Below are positions 32,491-41,559 of a stretch of 53,289 bases of DNA, piece by piece. Source of the DNA: an uncultured Eubacteriales bacterium. GTDB taxonomy: Bacteria > Bacillota > Clostridia > Oscillospirales > CAG-382. The stretch is from assembly GCA_934479825.1 (NCBI GenBank), contig CAKSOW010000017.1, positions 1 through 53,289 of the forward strand. The letters run 5' to 3'. The notes under the pieces are model-generated. The model searched no databases, was not told where the DNA came from, and worked only from the letters and a program-made list of their open reading frames with translations. The translations under genes and the position numbers were made by a program. Position 1 is the stretch's first letter; the number at the start of each line of letters is the position of its first letter.

Positions 32491-32517
32491 AAAGACGCCG
32501 CAAAGCGGCGTCTTTTC
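32491..32517 (+). terminator. Terminator of the purine permease gene
   Basis: AAAAGACGCCGC-AAA-GCGGCGTCTTTT, a perfect 12-bp stem with a T-run and a complementary A-run. Confidence 0.93.
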
Positions 32518-32701
32518 CGTATTTCCGTTACGGTTTCCACGCTTTCCCCCTATCCGCTCTGAAACATTTCACACATACGCGTTTAAAATTTTGAACACAA
32601 TGTAAAAAAAAGAAAATATCTCGGAAAATGGTGGAAAACTGTATAAAACCGTGCTATAATATCATGTACGACAGTATAAAAAAATCAGGAGGTTCATTTT
32701 A

Positions 32702-35329
32702 ATGAGCAAAAAGTACGTTTACCTTTTCAGCGAAGGCAATGCGAACATGCGTGAGCTCCTCGGCGGTAAGGGCGCTAACCTTGCCGAAATGACGAGTCTC
32801 GGTCTTCCGGTTCCTCAGGGCTTCACCATTTCTACCGAAGCCTGCACCCAGTATTATGAGGACGGCAGAATGATCAACGATGAAATTCAGGCTGAAATCA
32901 TGGAGTACATCGACAAGATGGAACAGATTACCGGCAAGAAATTCGGCGATCATGAAAATCCGCTTCTCGTTTCCGTCCGTTCGGGCGCAAGAGCATCCAT
33001 GCCGGGTATGATGGACACCATTCTTAACCTCGGTCTTAACGAAGAAGTCGTTGAAGTCATGGCTAAGAAGTCCGGCAATCCCAGATGGGCTTACGACTGT
33101 TACCGCAGATTCATTCAGATGTATTCCGACGTCGTTATGGAAGTCGGTAAGAAATATTTTGAACAGCTCATCGATCAGATGAAAGAGAGAAAAGGCGTTC
33201 ATTTTGACGTTGAACTCACTGCTGACGATTTGAAAGAGCTTGCCAACGAATTCAAGGCTGAATACAAAGCCAAGATCGGCAAGGACTTCCCGAGTGATCC
33301 GAAAGAACAGCTCATGGGCGCTATCAAGGCCGTATTCCGTTCTTGGGACAACCCCAGAGCCAACGTTTACAGACGTGACAACGATATCCCCTACTCTTGG
33401 GGTACTGCCGTCAACGTTCAGATGATGGCATTCGGTAACATGGGTGATGATTGCGGTACGGGCGTTGCCTTTACCCGTGACCCGGCTACCGGTGAGAAAA
33501 AGCTTATGGGTGAATTCCTCGTCAATGCACAGGGTGAAGACGTTGTTGCAGGCGTCAGAACTCCTATGAAGATCGACGAAATGGAACAGAAATTCCCCGA
33601 AGCTTTCGCTCAGTTCAAGGAAGTTTGCAAAACTCTTGAAAATCATTACAGAGATATGCAGGATATGGAATTTACCGTTGAAAACAAGAAGCTTTATATG
33701 CTTCAGACCAGAAACGGTAAGAGAACAGCCCAGGCTGCTCTTAAAATCGCTTGCGATCTCGTTGACGAAGGCATGAGAACCGAAGAAGAAGCTGTTCTTA
33801 TGATCGATCCGCGAAACCTCGACACCCTTCTCCATCCGCAGTTCGACGCTAAGGCTCTGAAAGCCGCTACGCCGATCGGCAAGGGTCTCGGCGCTTCCCC
33901 CGGAGCTGCTTGCGGTAAGATCGTATTCTCCGCTGAGGATGCCGAAGTCTGGAAAGCACGCGGCGAAAAGGTCGTTCTTGTAAGACTGGAAACCTCTCCG
34001 GAAGATATCACCGGTATGAAAGCTTCTCAGGGTATTCTGACCGTTCGCGGCGGTATGACCTCTCATGCAGCCGTTGTTGCACGCGGCATGGGTACTTGCT
34101 GTGTATCCGGCTGCGGCGATATCAAGATGGACGAAGAAAACAAGAAGTTTGAACTCGGCGGAAAGACTTTCCACGAAGGCGACTTCATCTCCATCGACGG
34201 TTCCACCGGTAACATCTACGACGGCATCATCCCGACGGTTGACGCTTCCATCGCCGGCGAATTCGGCAGAATCATGGGTTGGGCGGACAAGTTCCGTGTA
34301 CTCAAAGTCAGAACCAACGCAGACACGCCGAAAGACGCTAAGAAAGCCCGTGAACTTGGTGCAGAGGGTATCGGTCTTTGCCGTACCGAGCACATGTTCT
34401 TTAATCCGGAAAGAATTGCTGCTTTCCGTGAAATGATCTGCTCTGACACGCTTGAAGCCAGAAAAGCGGCTCTGGACAAGATCATGCCGTATCAGCAGAG
34501 CGACTTTGAACAGCTTTATGAAGCTCTTGAAGGTACGCCTGTTACCATTCGTTTCCTCGATCCGCCGCTTCATGAATTTGTTCCGACCGAAGAAAAGGAA
34601 ATCGAACTGCTTGCAAAAGACCTCGGCAAGTCCGTTGAAGATGTTAAGGCCATTATCGCCGGTCTCCACGAATCCAACCCGATGATGGGTCACAGAGGCT
34701 GCCGCCTTACCGTAACCTATCCGGAAATTGCAGAAATGCAGACCAAGGCCGTTATCCGCGCTGCTATCAACGTTCAGAAGAAGCATCCGGATTGGAAGAT
34801 CGTTCCGGAAATCATGATTCCGCTCGTAGGCGATATCAAGGAATTCAAGTTCGTTAAGAACGTTGTTGTTGCCATCGCAGACGAAGAAATCAAGAAAGCC
34901 GGCATCGACCTCAAATATGAAGTCGGTACGATGATCGAAATTCCGAGAGCTGCTTTGACGGCTGATGAGATTGCTAAGGAAGCTGAATTCTTCTGCTTCG
35001 GTACAAACGACCTCACGCAGATGACCTTTGGTTTCAGCCGTGACGACGCCGGCAAGTTCTTGGGTGCTTACTATGACACCAAGATCTATGAAAACGATCC
35101 CTTTGCGAAACTCGACCAGCAGGGCGTTGGCAAGCTCATGGATATGGCTGTTAAACTCGGCCGCAGCGTAAGACCGGAAATGCACATCGGTATCTGCGGT
35201 GAACACGGCGGTGACCCGTCCTCTGTTGAGTTCTGCCATAAACTCGGTATGACTTATGTTTCCTGCTCGCCGTTCCGTGTGCCGATTGCAAGACTTGCTG
35301 CTGCACAGGCTGCTATTAAACAAAAGTAA
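32702..35329 (+). CDS. ppdK: Pyruvate, phosphate dikinase PpdK
   Basis: Interconverts pyruvate, ATP and phosphate with PEP, AMP and pyrophosphate; in anaerobes it often runs glycolytically. The 875 residues show an N-terminal nucleotide-grasp domain (LLGGKGANLAEMTSLGLPVP), the swivelling phosphohistidine domain GGMTSHAAVVARGMG with His455, and a C-terminal PEP barrel with GLCRTEHMFF, EIMIPLVG, FGTNDLTQMTFGFSRDD and GICGEHGGDPSSV (catalytic Cys). An A/T-rich promoter with TATAAT at 32655-32660 and a ribosome site AGGAGG precede the ATG. Codon choice is strongly biased, consistent with high expression. Confidence 0.97.
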   Translation: MSKKYVYLFSEGNANMRELLGGKGANLAEMTSLGLPVPQGFTISTEACTQYYEDGRMINDEIQAEIMEYIDKMEQITGKKFGDHENPLLVSVRSGARASMPGMMDTILNLGLNEEVVEVMAKKSGNPRWAYDCYRRFIQMYSDVVMEVGKKYFEQLIDQMKERKGVHFDVELTADDLKELANEFKAEYKAKIGKDFPSDPKEQLMGAIKAVFRSWDNPRANVYRRDNDIPYSWGTAVNVQMMAFGNMGDDCGTGVAFTRDPATGEKKLMGEFLVNAQGEDVVAGVRTPMKIDEMEQKFPEAFAQFKEVCKTLENHYRDMQDMEFTVENKKLYMLQTRNGKRTAQAALKIACDLVDEGMRTEEEAVLMIDPRNLDTLLHPQFDAKALKAATPIGKGLGASPGAACGKIVFSAEDAEVWKARGEKVVLVRLETSPEDITGMKASQGILTVRGGMTSHAAVVARGMGTCCVSGCGDIKMDEENKKFELGGKTFHEGDFISIDGSTGNIYDGIIPTVDASIAGEFGRIMGWADKFRVLKVRTNADTPKDAKKARELGAEGIGLCRTEHMFFNPERIAAFREMICSDTLEARKAALDKIMPYQQSDFEQLYEALEGTPVTIRFLDPPLHEFVPTEEKEIELLAKDLGKSVEDVKAIIAGLHESNPMMGHRGCRLTVTYPEIAEMQTKAVIRAAINVQKKHPDWKIVPEIMIPLVGDIKEFKFVKNVVVAIADEEIKKAGIDLKYEVGTMIEIPRAALTADEIAKEAEFFCFGTNDLTQMTFGFSRDDAGKFLGAYYDTKIYENDPFAKLDQQGVGKLMDMAVKLGRSVRPEMHIGICGEHGGDPSSVEFCHKLGMTYVSCSPFRVPIARLAAAQAAIKQK

Positions 35330-35372
35330 GCTATCGTCCCATCAGCGGAAAACTGAATACACCTATCGTATG

Positions 35373-35409
35373 TACGGTGAGGATGCTCGTCATCCTCACC
35401 GTATTTTTT
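35373..35409 (+). terminator. Terminator of ppdK
   Basis: TACGGTGAGGATG-CTCGT-CATCCTCACCGTA, a perfect 13-bp stem followed by TTTTTT. Confidence 0.96.
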
Positions 35410-35416
35410 CATTAGC

Positions 35417-35460
35417 CAAAAAATCCCTCCAATCCCAAAACTTGGATTGAAGGGATTTGG
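35417..35460 (-). terminator. Terminator of the minus-strand accessory operon
   Basis: On the minus strand CCAAATCCCTTCAATCC pairs with GGATTGGAGGGATTTTTTGG, one mismatch, ending in T residues. It lies back to back with the ppdK terminator and marks the edge between the core region and the accessory block. Confidence 0.85.
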
Positions 35461-35531
35461 ACGTGTATTTAGACTCCGTCAAAGGCTTGTTTTAATTTGG
35501 AGGGGCTTTGGTATTTAGTTCAGTTTTCACC

Positions 35532-35636
35532 TCACGATTCGCTCACTAATCCTCGAACTGTTGTGCCATTATCGGCATGAACGAAATCCATATAATTATT
35601 TGCGGTATGGCATATTTTGTCCAAAGGTATTTTCAT
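35532..35636 (-). CDS. Possible small protein, 34 aa
   Basis: An open frame of 34 codons, starting MKIPLDKICHTANNYMDFVH and ending RGLVSES, with GGAGG eight bases upstream of the ATG. It begins 18 bases after the rsgA stop. I recognise no family, and the tail may be a truncated remnant. A good ribosome site and operon position are the only support. Confidence 0.35.
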   Translation of the reverse strand: MKIPLDKICHTANNYMDFVHADNGTTVRGLVSES

Positions 35637-35654
35637 ATAGTTCCCCTCCGTCTG

Positions 35655-36647
35655 TCAGTATCTGTTTTTTCTTCCCGATTTGTTGATCTTTGCGATTTCC
35701 TTGAACTTCGCTCGTTTGGCTTCAAGGTATCGGCTGTTGTCCGCCGCATAGTCATTTTCCGTTTTCAGTTTCCGATAGGATGCAAGACGGGCGGCATCCA
35801 GCGTTCCGTCCGCAAGCGCCCGCAGGACGGCGCATCCCGGCTCCGAGGTGTGGGTACAATCGGCATATTTGCACGCACAGGACAATTCTTCTATGTCCAC
35901 AAATGCCGTATCGATGCCGTCACCGCTGTCCCACATACCAAGCTCGCGCATACCGGGTGTATCAATGACGAAAGCGCCGTTTTGCAGTGTGATCAGTTCC
36001 CGGTGAGTCGTTGTGTGCCGACCTTTGTCGTCATTTCCGGTTTCGCGTGTGGCGATCCGGTTCGTGCCGGTCAGCTTATTGATGAGTGTGGATTTTCCGA
36101 CGCCGGATGAGCCGATGAATGCCACAGTCTTGCCCGGCAGAATATACTTCTTGACCGCTTCATAGTCCCCGTCCGATGAGGAAATTGCCAGCACATCCAC
36201 ACCCGGTGCGGCATTTTGCGCCTCAGCGATTTTGCTTTCCACATCGGAACAAAGATCCGATTTCGTCAGAACCACCACAGGTGTTGCACCGCTGTCGTAA
36301 GTAACAGACAGGTACCGCTCCAGCCGCCGGATATTAAAGTTGTTGTTCAGAGACATGCAGAGAAAGGCGGTATCAATATTGGCGGCAACGACCTGTTCTT
36401 GCTTTCCCGTGCCCGACGCTTTTCGGATAAAACAGCTCTTTCTCGGAAACAACCCTGTGATAACCGCATTGCTGTCGTCCGCAGGCCACTCGGCAATGAC
36501 ATAATCACCGACGGCGGGATAGTCGGAGATCGTTTGCGTTTCATACCGGTATTTACCTGAAACAATAGCCGATTTCACCTCAGTTCCGTTTTGAAGCTTA
36601 TACATTCCTTTTTCCTGCGAGACAACTCTCGCTCTCAATTCGTTCAT
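35655..36647 (-). CDS. rsgA: Ribosome small-subunit-dependent GTPase A (RsgA)
   Basis: A circularly permuted GTPase that helps mature the 30S subunit, 330 residues. An OB fold (about 1-80) is followed by the permuted G motifs: VVLTKSDL (G4), GSSGVGKSTLINKL (G1), GRHTTTHRE (G2) and DTPGMRELG (G3). The C-terminal zinc motif is CKYADCTHTSEPGCAV. It is the last main gene of the accessory operon, and its context beside an ABC transporter rather than a ribosome gene is unusual. Many Clostridia carry a second such paralogue; whether this is the only copy cannot be seen. Confidence 0.93.
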   Translation of the reverse strand: MNELRARVVSQEKGMYKLQNGTEVKSAIVSGKYRYETQTISDYPAVGDYVIAEWPADDSNAVITGLFPRKSCFIRKASGTGKQEQVVAANIDTAFLCMSLNNNFNIRRLERYLSVTYDSGATPVVVLTKSDLCSDVESKIAEAQNAAPGVDVLAISSSDGDYEAVKKYILPGKTVAFIGSSGVGKSTLINKLTGTNRIATRETGNDDKGRHTTTHRELITLQNGAFVIDTPGMRELGMWDSGDGIDTAFVDIEELSCACKYADCTHTSEPGCAVLRALADGTLDAARLASYRKLKTENDYAADNSRYLEAKRAKFKEIAKINKSGRKNRY

Positions 36648-36689
36648 TATTGTGCCTCCATATTCAAAATGGGAGATATTATGCAGTTT

Positions 36690-37448
36690 TTATCTCTTTT
36701 CGGAGCATACTAAAAGCTGTATATGATTGTCCGATGAAGGTGTACCGTCATAATCAGCATAGCTGCCGATAGCATTCATTCCAAGGGAAGACAGGATGTC
36801 CGTTATTTCTGCCAGCGTATATAATCTGATGGGATTCCCTTCGCCTATATTTGGCTTTGAAATGGGTCTGCCGTATTCAAAATCAAGCTGTCCATAAAGC
36901 ATTGTCCGCGTTTTACCATCCCATTCAAATTCGGAAAGTGTCAGGCATCTTTTGCCCGCTTCCCACAGCCTGCACGGGAAATGACTGTCAGCATAGCTGC
37001 CATTCATAATATCCATGAAATGCTTGCCGCCATGCTTCAGCGCTTTTGATACAGAAGTAAATATTTTTTGGTTCTCTGCATCGTTTTCAAGATAGGCGAT
37101 TGCTCCGTCCGCCATATTTAATACAACGTCAAAATTCTGATCGAACCGAAGCTCTCGTATGTCACAACACAAGAAATTTACGCTCAGGCCTTCTTCTTGT
37201 GATTTTTCTTTGGCAAACCGAATGTAAGCTGGCGTAATATCAACTCCGGTTACCGAAAATCCCCGTCTTGCCAGCTCAAGGGAATGGCGGCCAAAACCGC
37301 AGGCAAGATCGAGAATTTTCTCACCGCCATTTAGATGCAGTTTCTCAATCACAAAATCTGTTTGCCGCTTTGTATCTTCTACCCAAGATTGATTTTGAAT
37401 ATCCAATGTCCATATTTTCTTGTACCAGTTGTTTTTCATTGGTTTCAT
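36690..37448 (-). CDS. Class I SAM-dependent methyltransferase
   Basis: A soluble methyltransferase of about 252 residues. Motif I is ILDLACGFGRHSLELARRG, followed by VTGVDITPAYIRFAKEK (acidic loop), FLCCDIREL and FDVVLNMADGAIAYL. The C-terminal half (IRLYTLAEITDILSSLGM) is common in small-molecule methyltransferases. The ATG at 37457 is fused to the GAGGG ribosome site, so the next in-frame ATG at 37448 is preferred. It follows the broken sensor-kinase gene. The substrate is unknown. Confidence 0.85.
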   Translation of the reverse strand: MKPMKNNWYKKIWTLDIQNQSWVEDTKRQTDFVIEKLHLNGGEKILDLACGFGRHSLELARRGFSVTGVDITPAYIRFAKEKSQEEGLSVNFLCCDIRELRFDQNFDVVLNMADGAIAYLENDAENQKIFTSVSKALKHGGKHFMDIMNGSYADSHFPCRLWEAGKRCLTLSEFEWDGKTRTMLYGQLDFEYGRPISKPNIGEGNPIRLYTLAEITDILSSLGMNAIGSYADYDGTPSSDNHIQLLVCSEKR

Positions 37449-37460
37449 TACAAGCATCCC

Positions 37461-38371
37461 TCATTGTTTCGCAAAACAGATGCAGATTCTCAGTTTATCG
37501 TCACAGTAATCTGCTGCGATATTTCCACCCATCTTTTCGGTAAGCAGCTTGGCAATGGATAAGCCGAGTCCCGTTCCGCCCCTTGCGGTATTTCGTGCAT
37601 TCTGCACCGTAAAAAAGCGCTCAAACAGGTGAGCAGTTTGCATGGCATCTAAATCCTTAGCATGGTTCTCAAACCATACCGTGCCGTCGGGCGACAGTCG
37701 GACGGTCAAATCCCCGTCGGAATACTTGGCGGCATTGGAAAGAATATTATCAAAAATCGCCGCAGGGCGTGTCGGTCAAGTGTGCGCTCGACTGGCTGCT
37801 CCGATAGCTCAATATCAGGAACAATTCCGTGTTCGGAAAGCGTTCCGTAAACCCCTGCAAGGCTTTGCTCCAGAATGTCATTCAGACAAACCGGCTCAAC
37901 GTGCAGTTCCGCTGTTGTTCCGGCAATGACGGAATACCGAAATAGCTCCTCGGTCAGTCCGCGCATGGCATCGGTGCGTTCACGAATCACGGCAAGATAG
38001 CGTTCTGACGCTTCAGACTGCGGTTCCTGGATAAGCAGATCGAGGTAGCCGCAGATTGCAGTCAGCGGAGTACGCAAATCGTGAGAAATGTTTGTGACCG
38101 CATTTTTTAATTCCATGTCGCCATGTTGCAGCTTTAGGCGCTCTTTGCGGAGCAAATGCAGCTGACAGTTGATTTCCGAAGCAAGGGAACGCATGGCGCG
38201 GTCGCCGGATGAAATGGAAATGAGCGTGTTTGTATCCGTTTTCAGCTTGTCATTCAGCTCCCGTGCGGCTTCACAGAGTGACGCGCGCAGGGAGAGCAGA
38301 TACAGCGACAGTCCGACCGCGCAGAGTGCAAGCGCAATGATGATAAGCACGACCACAAACTCCATAATCAC
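37461..38371 (-). pseudogene. Sensor histidine kinase with a frameshift
   Basis: An OmpR-partner type membrane kinase in two frames. The first part (38371-37706) has an N-terminal membrane helix (VVVLIIIALALCAVGLSLYLL), the phospho-acceptor motif NISHDLRTPLTAICGYLDLL and most of the dimerisation domain, then runs out of frame. The second part (to 37461) carries the ATP-binding domain with WFENHA and GGTGLGLSIAKLL. The natural join reads HALRRFFDNILSNAAKYSDGD if one base is added to the A-run at 37752-37756 (a T-run on the coding strand). A real deletion, slippage site or sequencing error are all possible. The neighbours are an ABC permease and ATPase. Confidence 0.85.
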
Positions 38372-38374
38372 CTC

Positions 38375-39205
38375 TTACTTCAAATCCCGGCGTCGGAAAA
38401 ATACCATACCCAAGCCCGTTGCCGCAAGGAGAATGATTCCGTCATAAAGCGCCAGCATGGCCGGCTTTTCGGTGTCCATATCGCTGATTCGAAGCATCTG
38501 TCCGCCCGGCGTAAAGTCTTGCATAAATTCGTATACCTGCCGCTTGGTTCCACTGATGTAATTGGGATTTTTCGTCTCCGGTTCCTCCACGGTCACGCCG
38601 TTCTCCGTATAGGAATAGCCTGCCAGATACTCCGGCTCGTTTAGTGCAGAGGTGATGTAGACGCCGAGGAAGATCAGCACAAATACCAGAAGAATGCATT
38701 CGGCAACCGTATGCGATTTGTTTTGACACAGCATAACAATCAGCGTGAAGAGCGCCGTAAAGGCAATCATCAGAACAAGGCTTAATGCGCCATACATCAG
38801 CAGCTTCATTGGTGTGGATTGAATCTGTCCGCCAAGCAAAGGCCCAAGTACGCCCTGCGGAATCACAAAGGCAAAACACAGAAGCAATCCGGCACAGCAG
38901 CAGGTGATAAGATTGGCAAGATAGATATTGCCGCGGCGGTGTCCGGCGATCAGCTTATTGCGGAGTGTCCCGCCGGAATAGTCGCTGCCGGCAAACAGCG
39001 CCACCAGAACCGAAGTTAGGATCGGGGCAAGAGTGGTATAGGTGAGCAGGCTGAAATCCATCATCCAAACGGCGCCCTCACGGCGGATATTGACCGCATT
39101 GACAATCGCCATAGAAGCACCGAAAAACACCATCAATGCCGCAAGCAGCCAAAATACTCTGTCGTGCCGCAGACGGGAAAAGTTTGCTTTAAGCAGTTTA
39201 CGCAT
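38375..39205 (-). CDS. ABC transporter permease, antibiotic/lantibiotic-immunity type
   Basis: An integral membrane subunit of 276 residues with about six helices (WLLAALMVFFGASMAIV, LAPILTSVLVALFAG, LITCCCAGLLLCFAFVIP, LSLVLMIAFTALFTLIVML, AECILLVFVLIFLGVYI, and a last helix before the tail FFRRRDLK). The start and loop (DYSGGTLRNKLIAGHRRGNIYLANL) are typical of ABC-2-type permeases in bacitracin and lantibiotic resistance. GTG at 39214 touches the ribosome site; the ATG at 39205 lies eight bases from GGAGG and is preferred. It overlaps the ATPase gene. Confidence 0.85.
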   Translation of the reverse strand: MRKLLKANFSRLRHDRVFWLLAALMVFFGASMAIVNAVNIRREGAVWMMDFSLLTYTTLAPILTSVLVALFAGSDYSGGTLRNKLIAGHRRGNIYLANLITCCCAGLLLCFAFVIPQGVLGPLLGGQIQSTPMKLLMYGALSLVLMIAFTALFTLIVMLCQNKSHTVAECILLVFVLIFLGVYITSALNEPEYLAGYSYTENGVTVEEPETKNPNYISGTKRQVYEFMQDFTPGGQMLRISDMDTEKPAMLALYDGIILLAATGLGMVFFRRRDLK

Positions 39206-40112
39206 GGTGCTCACCTCCTACAAGGTTCATATAAAAGCTCTCAAGGCTCTCATCCTGCTTCGTAAGATTCTTTACGGTGCAGTTTTCCTTTGCCAATGCC
39301 GATACCAGTGCCGTGACTGGAATTTCGGTGTAAATATCCGCATGCGTGTCATCTGTGATGCGATATTCGGCTTTCATACCGTCCAGTACACGGGCAAGCG
39401 CCTTCGTGTCGCTGACTTCAATGCGGACGCATTTGCGGCAGCGCATCTCCAGTTCCTCCGCGCTCATCTCTTTTACCATATGTCCGCCGTCGATGAAACC
39501 ATAGTGCGTGGCAAGCCGGGAAAGTTCATCGAGAATGTGACTGGAAATCAATACGGTGATTCCGTGTTCCCGGTTGAGTTTCAAAATCAGTTCGCGCATT
39601 TCGATAATGCCCTGCGGGTCAAGGCCATTGACCGGCTCGTCCAATACCAAGAAATCCGGGTTTCCCGAAAGGGCAATGGCAATACCGAGCCGCTGGCGCA
39701 TACCAAGCGAAAAATTCTTCGCTTTCTTTTTGTCGGTATCTCCGAGTCCGACAAGCTGCAGTAACTTATCGATGCCGTCATCGGACGGAAGTCCCAATAC
39801 CCGATACTGTTGGCAGATATTCTCACGCGCCGTCATATCGGAATAAATTGCCGGACTTTCCACCACGGCGCCCATCCTGCGGCGGCAGCGGTATATTTCG
39901 GGATCCGTATTCTTCGCACCGTAGAGGGTATAGCTGCCGTCTGTCGGCTCCTGTAAACCGCAGATCAGGCGGATAAGGGTGGTTTTGCCCGCACCGTTTC
40001 TGCCCACAAAGCCGTAGATCGCACCTTTAGGTATTCGCATCGTCAAGCCGTTCAGCGCGGCAAAGCCACGGTAACGCTTGGTTACCGCATTTGTTTCAAG
40101 TACATATTCCAT
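39198..40112 (-). CDS. ABC transporter ATPase, BcrA-like
   Basis: A cytoplasmic ATPase of 304 residues. Walker A GRNGAGKTTLIRL, signature FSLGMRQRLGIA, Walker B FLVLDEPVNGLDPQG and the switch His ISSHILDE. The FSLGM signature and the C-terminal domain with CRKCVRIEVSDTKAL are typical of bacitracin-exporter-like (BcrA) and lantibiotic-immunity ATPases. AAAGGAGGTAC precedes the ATG at 40112. Three direct repeats (40160-40190) just upstream are probably where the response regulator binds. Its substrate is unknown. Confidence 0.9.
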   Translation of the reverse strand: MEYVLETNAVTKRYRGFAALNGLTMRIPKGAIYGFVGRNGAGKTTLIRLICGLQEPTDGSYTLYGAKNTDPEIYRCRRRMGAVVESPAIYSDMTARENICQQYRVLGLPSDDGIDKLLQLVGLGDTDKKKAKNFSLGMRQRLGIAIALSGNPDFLVLDEPVNGLDPQGIIEMRELILKLNREHGITVLISSHILDELSRLATHYGFIDGGHMVKEMSAEELEMRCRKCVRIEVSDTKALARVLDGMKAEYRITDDTHADIYTEIPVTALVSALAKENCTVKNLTKQDESLESFYMNLVGGEHHA

Positions 40113-40159
40113 AAAATAAGTACCTCCTTTTTCTTGATACCCATAGGATACAGCCAAAA

Positions 40160-40190
40160 GGTCAAGACAGCGGTTAAGAAGAAGGTCAAG
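40160..40190 (-). promoter_or_regulatory. Three 12-bp-spaced direct repeats: probable response-regulator site
   Basis: On the minus strand CTTGACC, CTTAACC and CTTGACC occur with start-to-start distances of exactly 12 bp (40184-40190, 40172-40178, 40160-40166). A weaker CTTAACT lies 11 bp further upstream. OmpR-family regulators bind tandem direct repeats. They sit between the regulator gene and the ABC ATPase gene. A -10 could not be assigned with confidence. Confidence 0.65.
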
Positions 40191-40196
40191 AAACAG

Positions 40197-40866
40197 TTAA
40201 GATTCTGCTTTTAAGCGAGACCCGATTCCCCAGACCGCTTCAATATAGTCTTTACCGGATGTGTCACGCAGTTTTCCGCGCAGATTGCTGATATGTGTTT
40301 TCAGCGAGTTTTCGGTGCAGTCGGGCGTATCTTCCGCGATGCGGTCAAGCAGAACGGATTTCGCCAAAACCTGTCCGGAATTTCGCATCAACAGCTTCAA
40401 TATGGCATATTCCGTCCGGGTCAGCGTGACAGTAACCCCACTGATCCGTACTTCGTGAGAGGATGTATCCAGTGTCAGATCTCCACAGGTTAAAACAGGC
40501 ACAAACGGGGAGATCACCGCCTCTCTCAGCCGTACCGCGACGCGCGCCAGCAGTTCCTTCGTATCAAACGGTTTGGTGAGATAATCCGCCGCGCCGCCGA
40601 GAAGCAGATTGACCTTATCCTGCACGGCCGCCTTCGCGCTGACAACAATGACGGGAATTTCCTTGATCTGCGGCAGAAGTTCCTCACCGCTCATCCCCGG
40701 AAGCATCAGGTCAAGCAAAATAAGATTCGGACGGACGTTTTTGAGCATCATCTGTGCCTCCGTGCCGGAATAAGCGCGCAGTACCGCAGCCCTCTCGCTC
40801 CAAGACCTCTTGCTCCAGATTTCCGATTGCCGCATCATCATCAATAATCAAAATCGACTGCATCAT
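40197..40866 (-). pseudogene. OmpR-family response regulator with an N-terminal frameshift
   Basis: The natural N-terminus MMQSILIIDDDAAIGNLEQE, with the acidic pocket of a receiver domain, begins at 40866 but is in another frame from the rest. After about 27 codons the frame changes near 40785-40792, at a G-rich run, and continues VLRAYSGTEAQ...LILLDLMLPGMSGEE (phospho-Asp), SAKAAVQDKV, LTKPFDTKELLARV and a winged-helix domain (LTRTEYAILKLLMRNSGQVL...VWGIGSRL). The shift is net +1 (or -2). As read, no complete regulator is made unless the shift is an error or is bypassed. The gene follows the GyrI-like gene by four bases. Confidence 0.8.
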
Positions 40867-40870
40867 CACT

Positions 40871-41512
40871 CTATATCAAAATCCTCTTCTTTATGGGATG
40901 TCTGATAACCGTTTTCCATTTTTCCGGAGCCACCTTTCTTGCATCAGACAGATATATTTCATGGTGTAATCTTTCCGTACTCATATCATTCACATATCCG
41001 TTCTGCTCCAGATACGCATCCATAAGTGCCACAGTTGCAGGTTCTTCCTCAAATGCGCCCAAGTGCATAATCTGAACGCACAAGCCTTCATCAATCGTTA
41101 TAAACTCTGCCGATGAGCAATCTAACTTTTTCTTTTTCGCCGCGGTTTCAACCGCCCATTCAAAGTCCTCTTTCGTAACGAAATCAGGCAAGCGGATAAC
41201 AGAAATCCAGTTGAATGCGGACTTATGGGTAAAATCCACTCCGTCTGTATTATCCTGCCACCAGAAGCCTTCAAGCGGCAGAACTGCATAGTCATAAAAT
41301 CCTTTGATTTTGTAATCCGTTTTGTAACTCATTTTCAAAGTGTATGCAACGGCATATAACACACCGATTGCTTGCTGATATGCCCCGTTTTCTTCGTTTG
41401 GATCGCCTTTTCCTCTGACTGCAATATAATTAGCTTTCGGAACAGTTATGATCTCCGGTTTATTTTTAGGCATATAAAGCTCTTTGTATTCTTTCTTGAA
41501 ATCAAAAACCAT
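40871..41512 (-). CDS. GyrI-like small-molecule-binding domain protein
   Basis: A 213-residue cytoplasmic protein of the stand-alone GyrI-like family: MVFDFKKEYKELYMPKNKPEIITVPKANYIAVRGKGDPN opening, YDYAVLPLEGFWW, FNWISVIRLPDFVTKEDF and LDAYLEQNGY...HHEIYLSDARKVAPEKWKTVIRHPI at the end. The fold binds hydrophobic or drug-like ligands, and some relatives hydrolyse or sequester toxins. It is the gene before the two-component regulator, in a run of drug-resistance-like genes. Ligand unknown. Confidence 0.85.
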   Translation of the reverse strand: MVFDFKKEYKELYMPKNKPEIITVPKANYIAVRGKGDPNEENGAYQQAIGVLYAVAYTLKMSYKTDYKIKGFYDYAVLPLEGFWWQDNTDGVDFTHKSAFNWISVIRLPDFVTKEDFEWAVETAAKKKKLDCSSAEFITIDEGLCVQIMHLGAFEEEPATVALMDAYLEQNGYVNDMSTERLHHEIYLSDARKVAPEKWKTVIRHPIKKRILI

Positions 41513-41559
41513 CGCTGCCTCCGTAAATTCCGATTTATATCTTTTTTCTCAATCATACA

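Noticed and set aside
32699..35323. An 874-codon open frame antisense to ppdK
   Set aside because: It mirrors the whole ppdK gene, whose biased codon use keeps the opposite strand open. Its translation shows no domain, and ppdK is certain.
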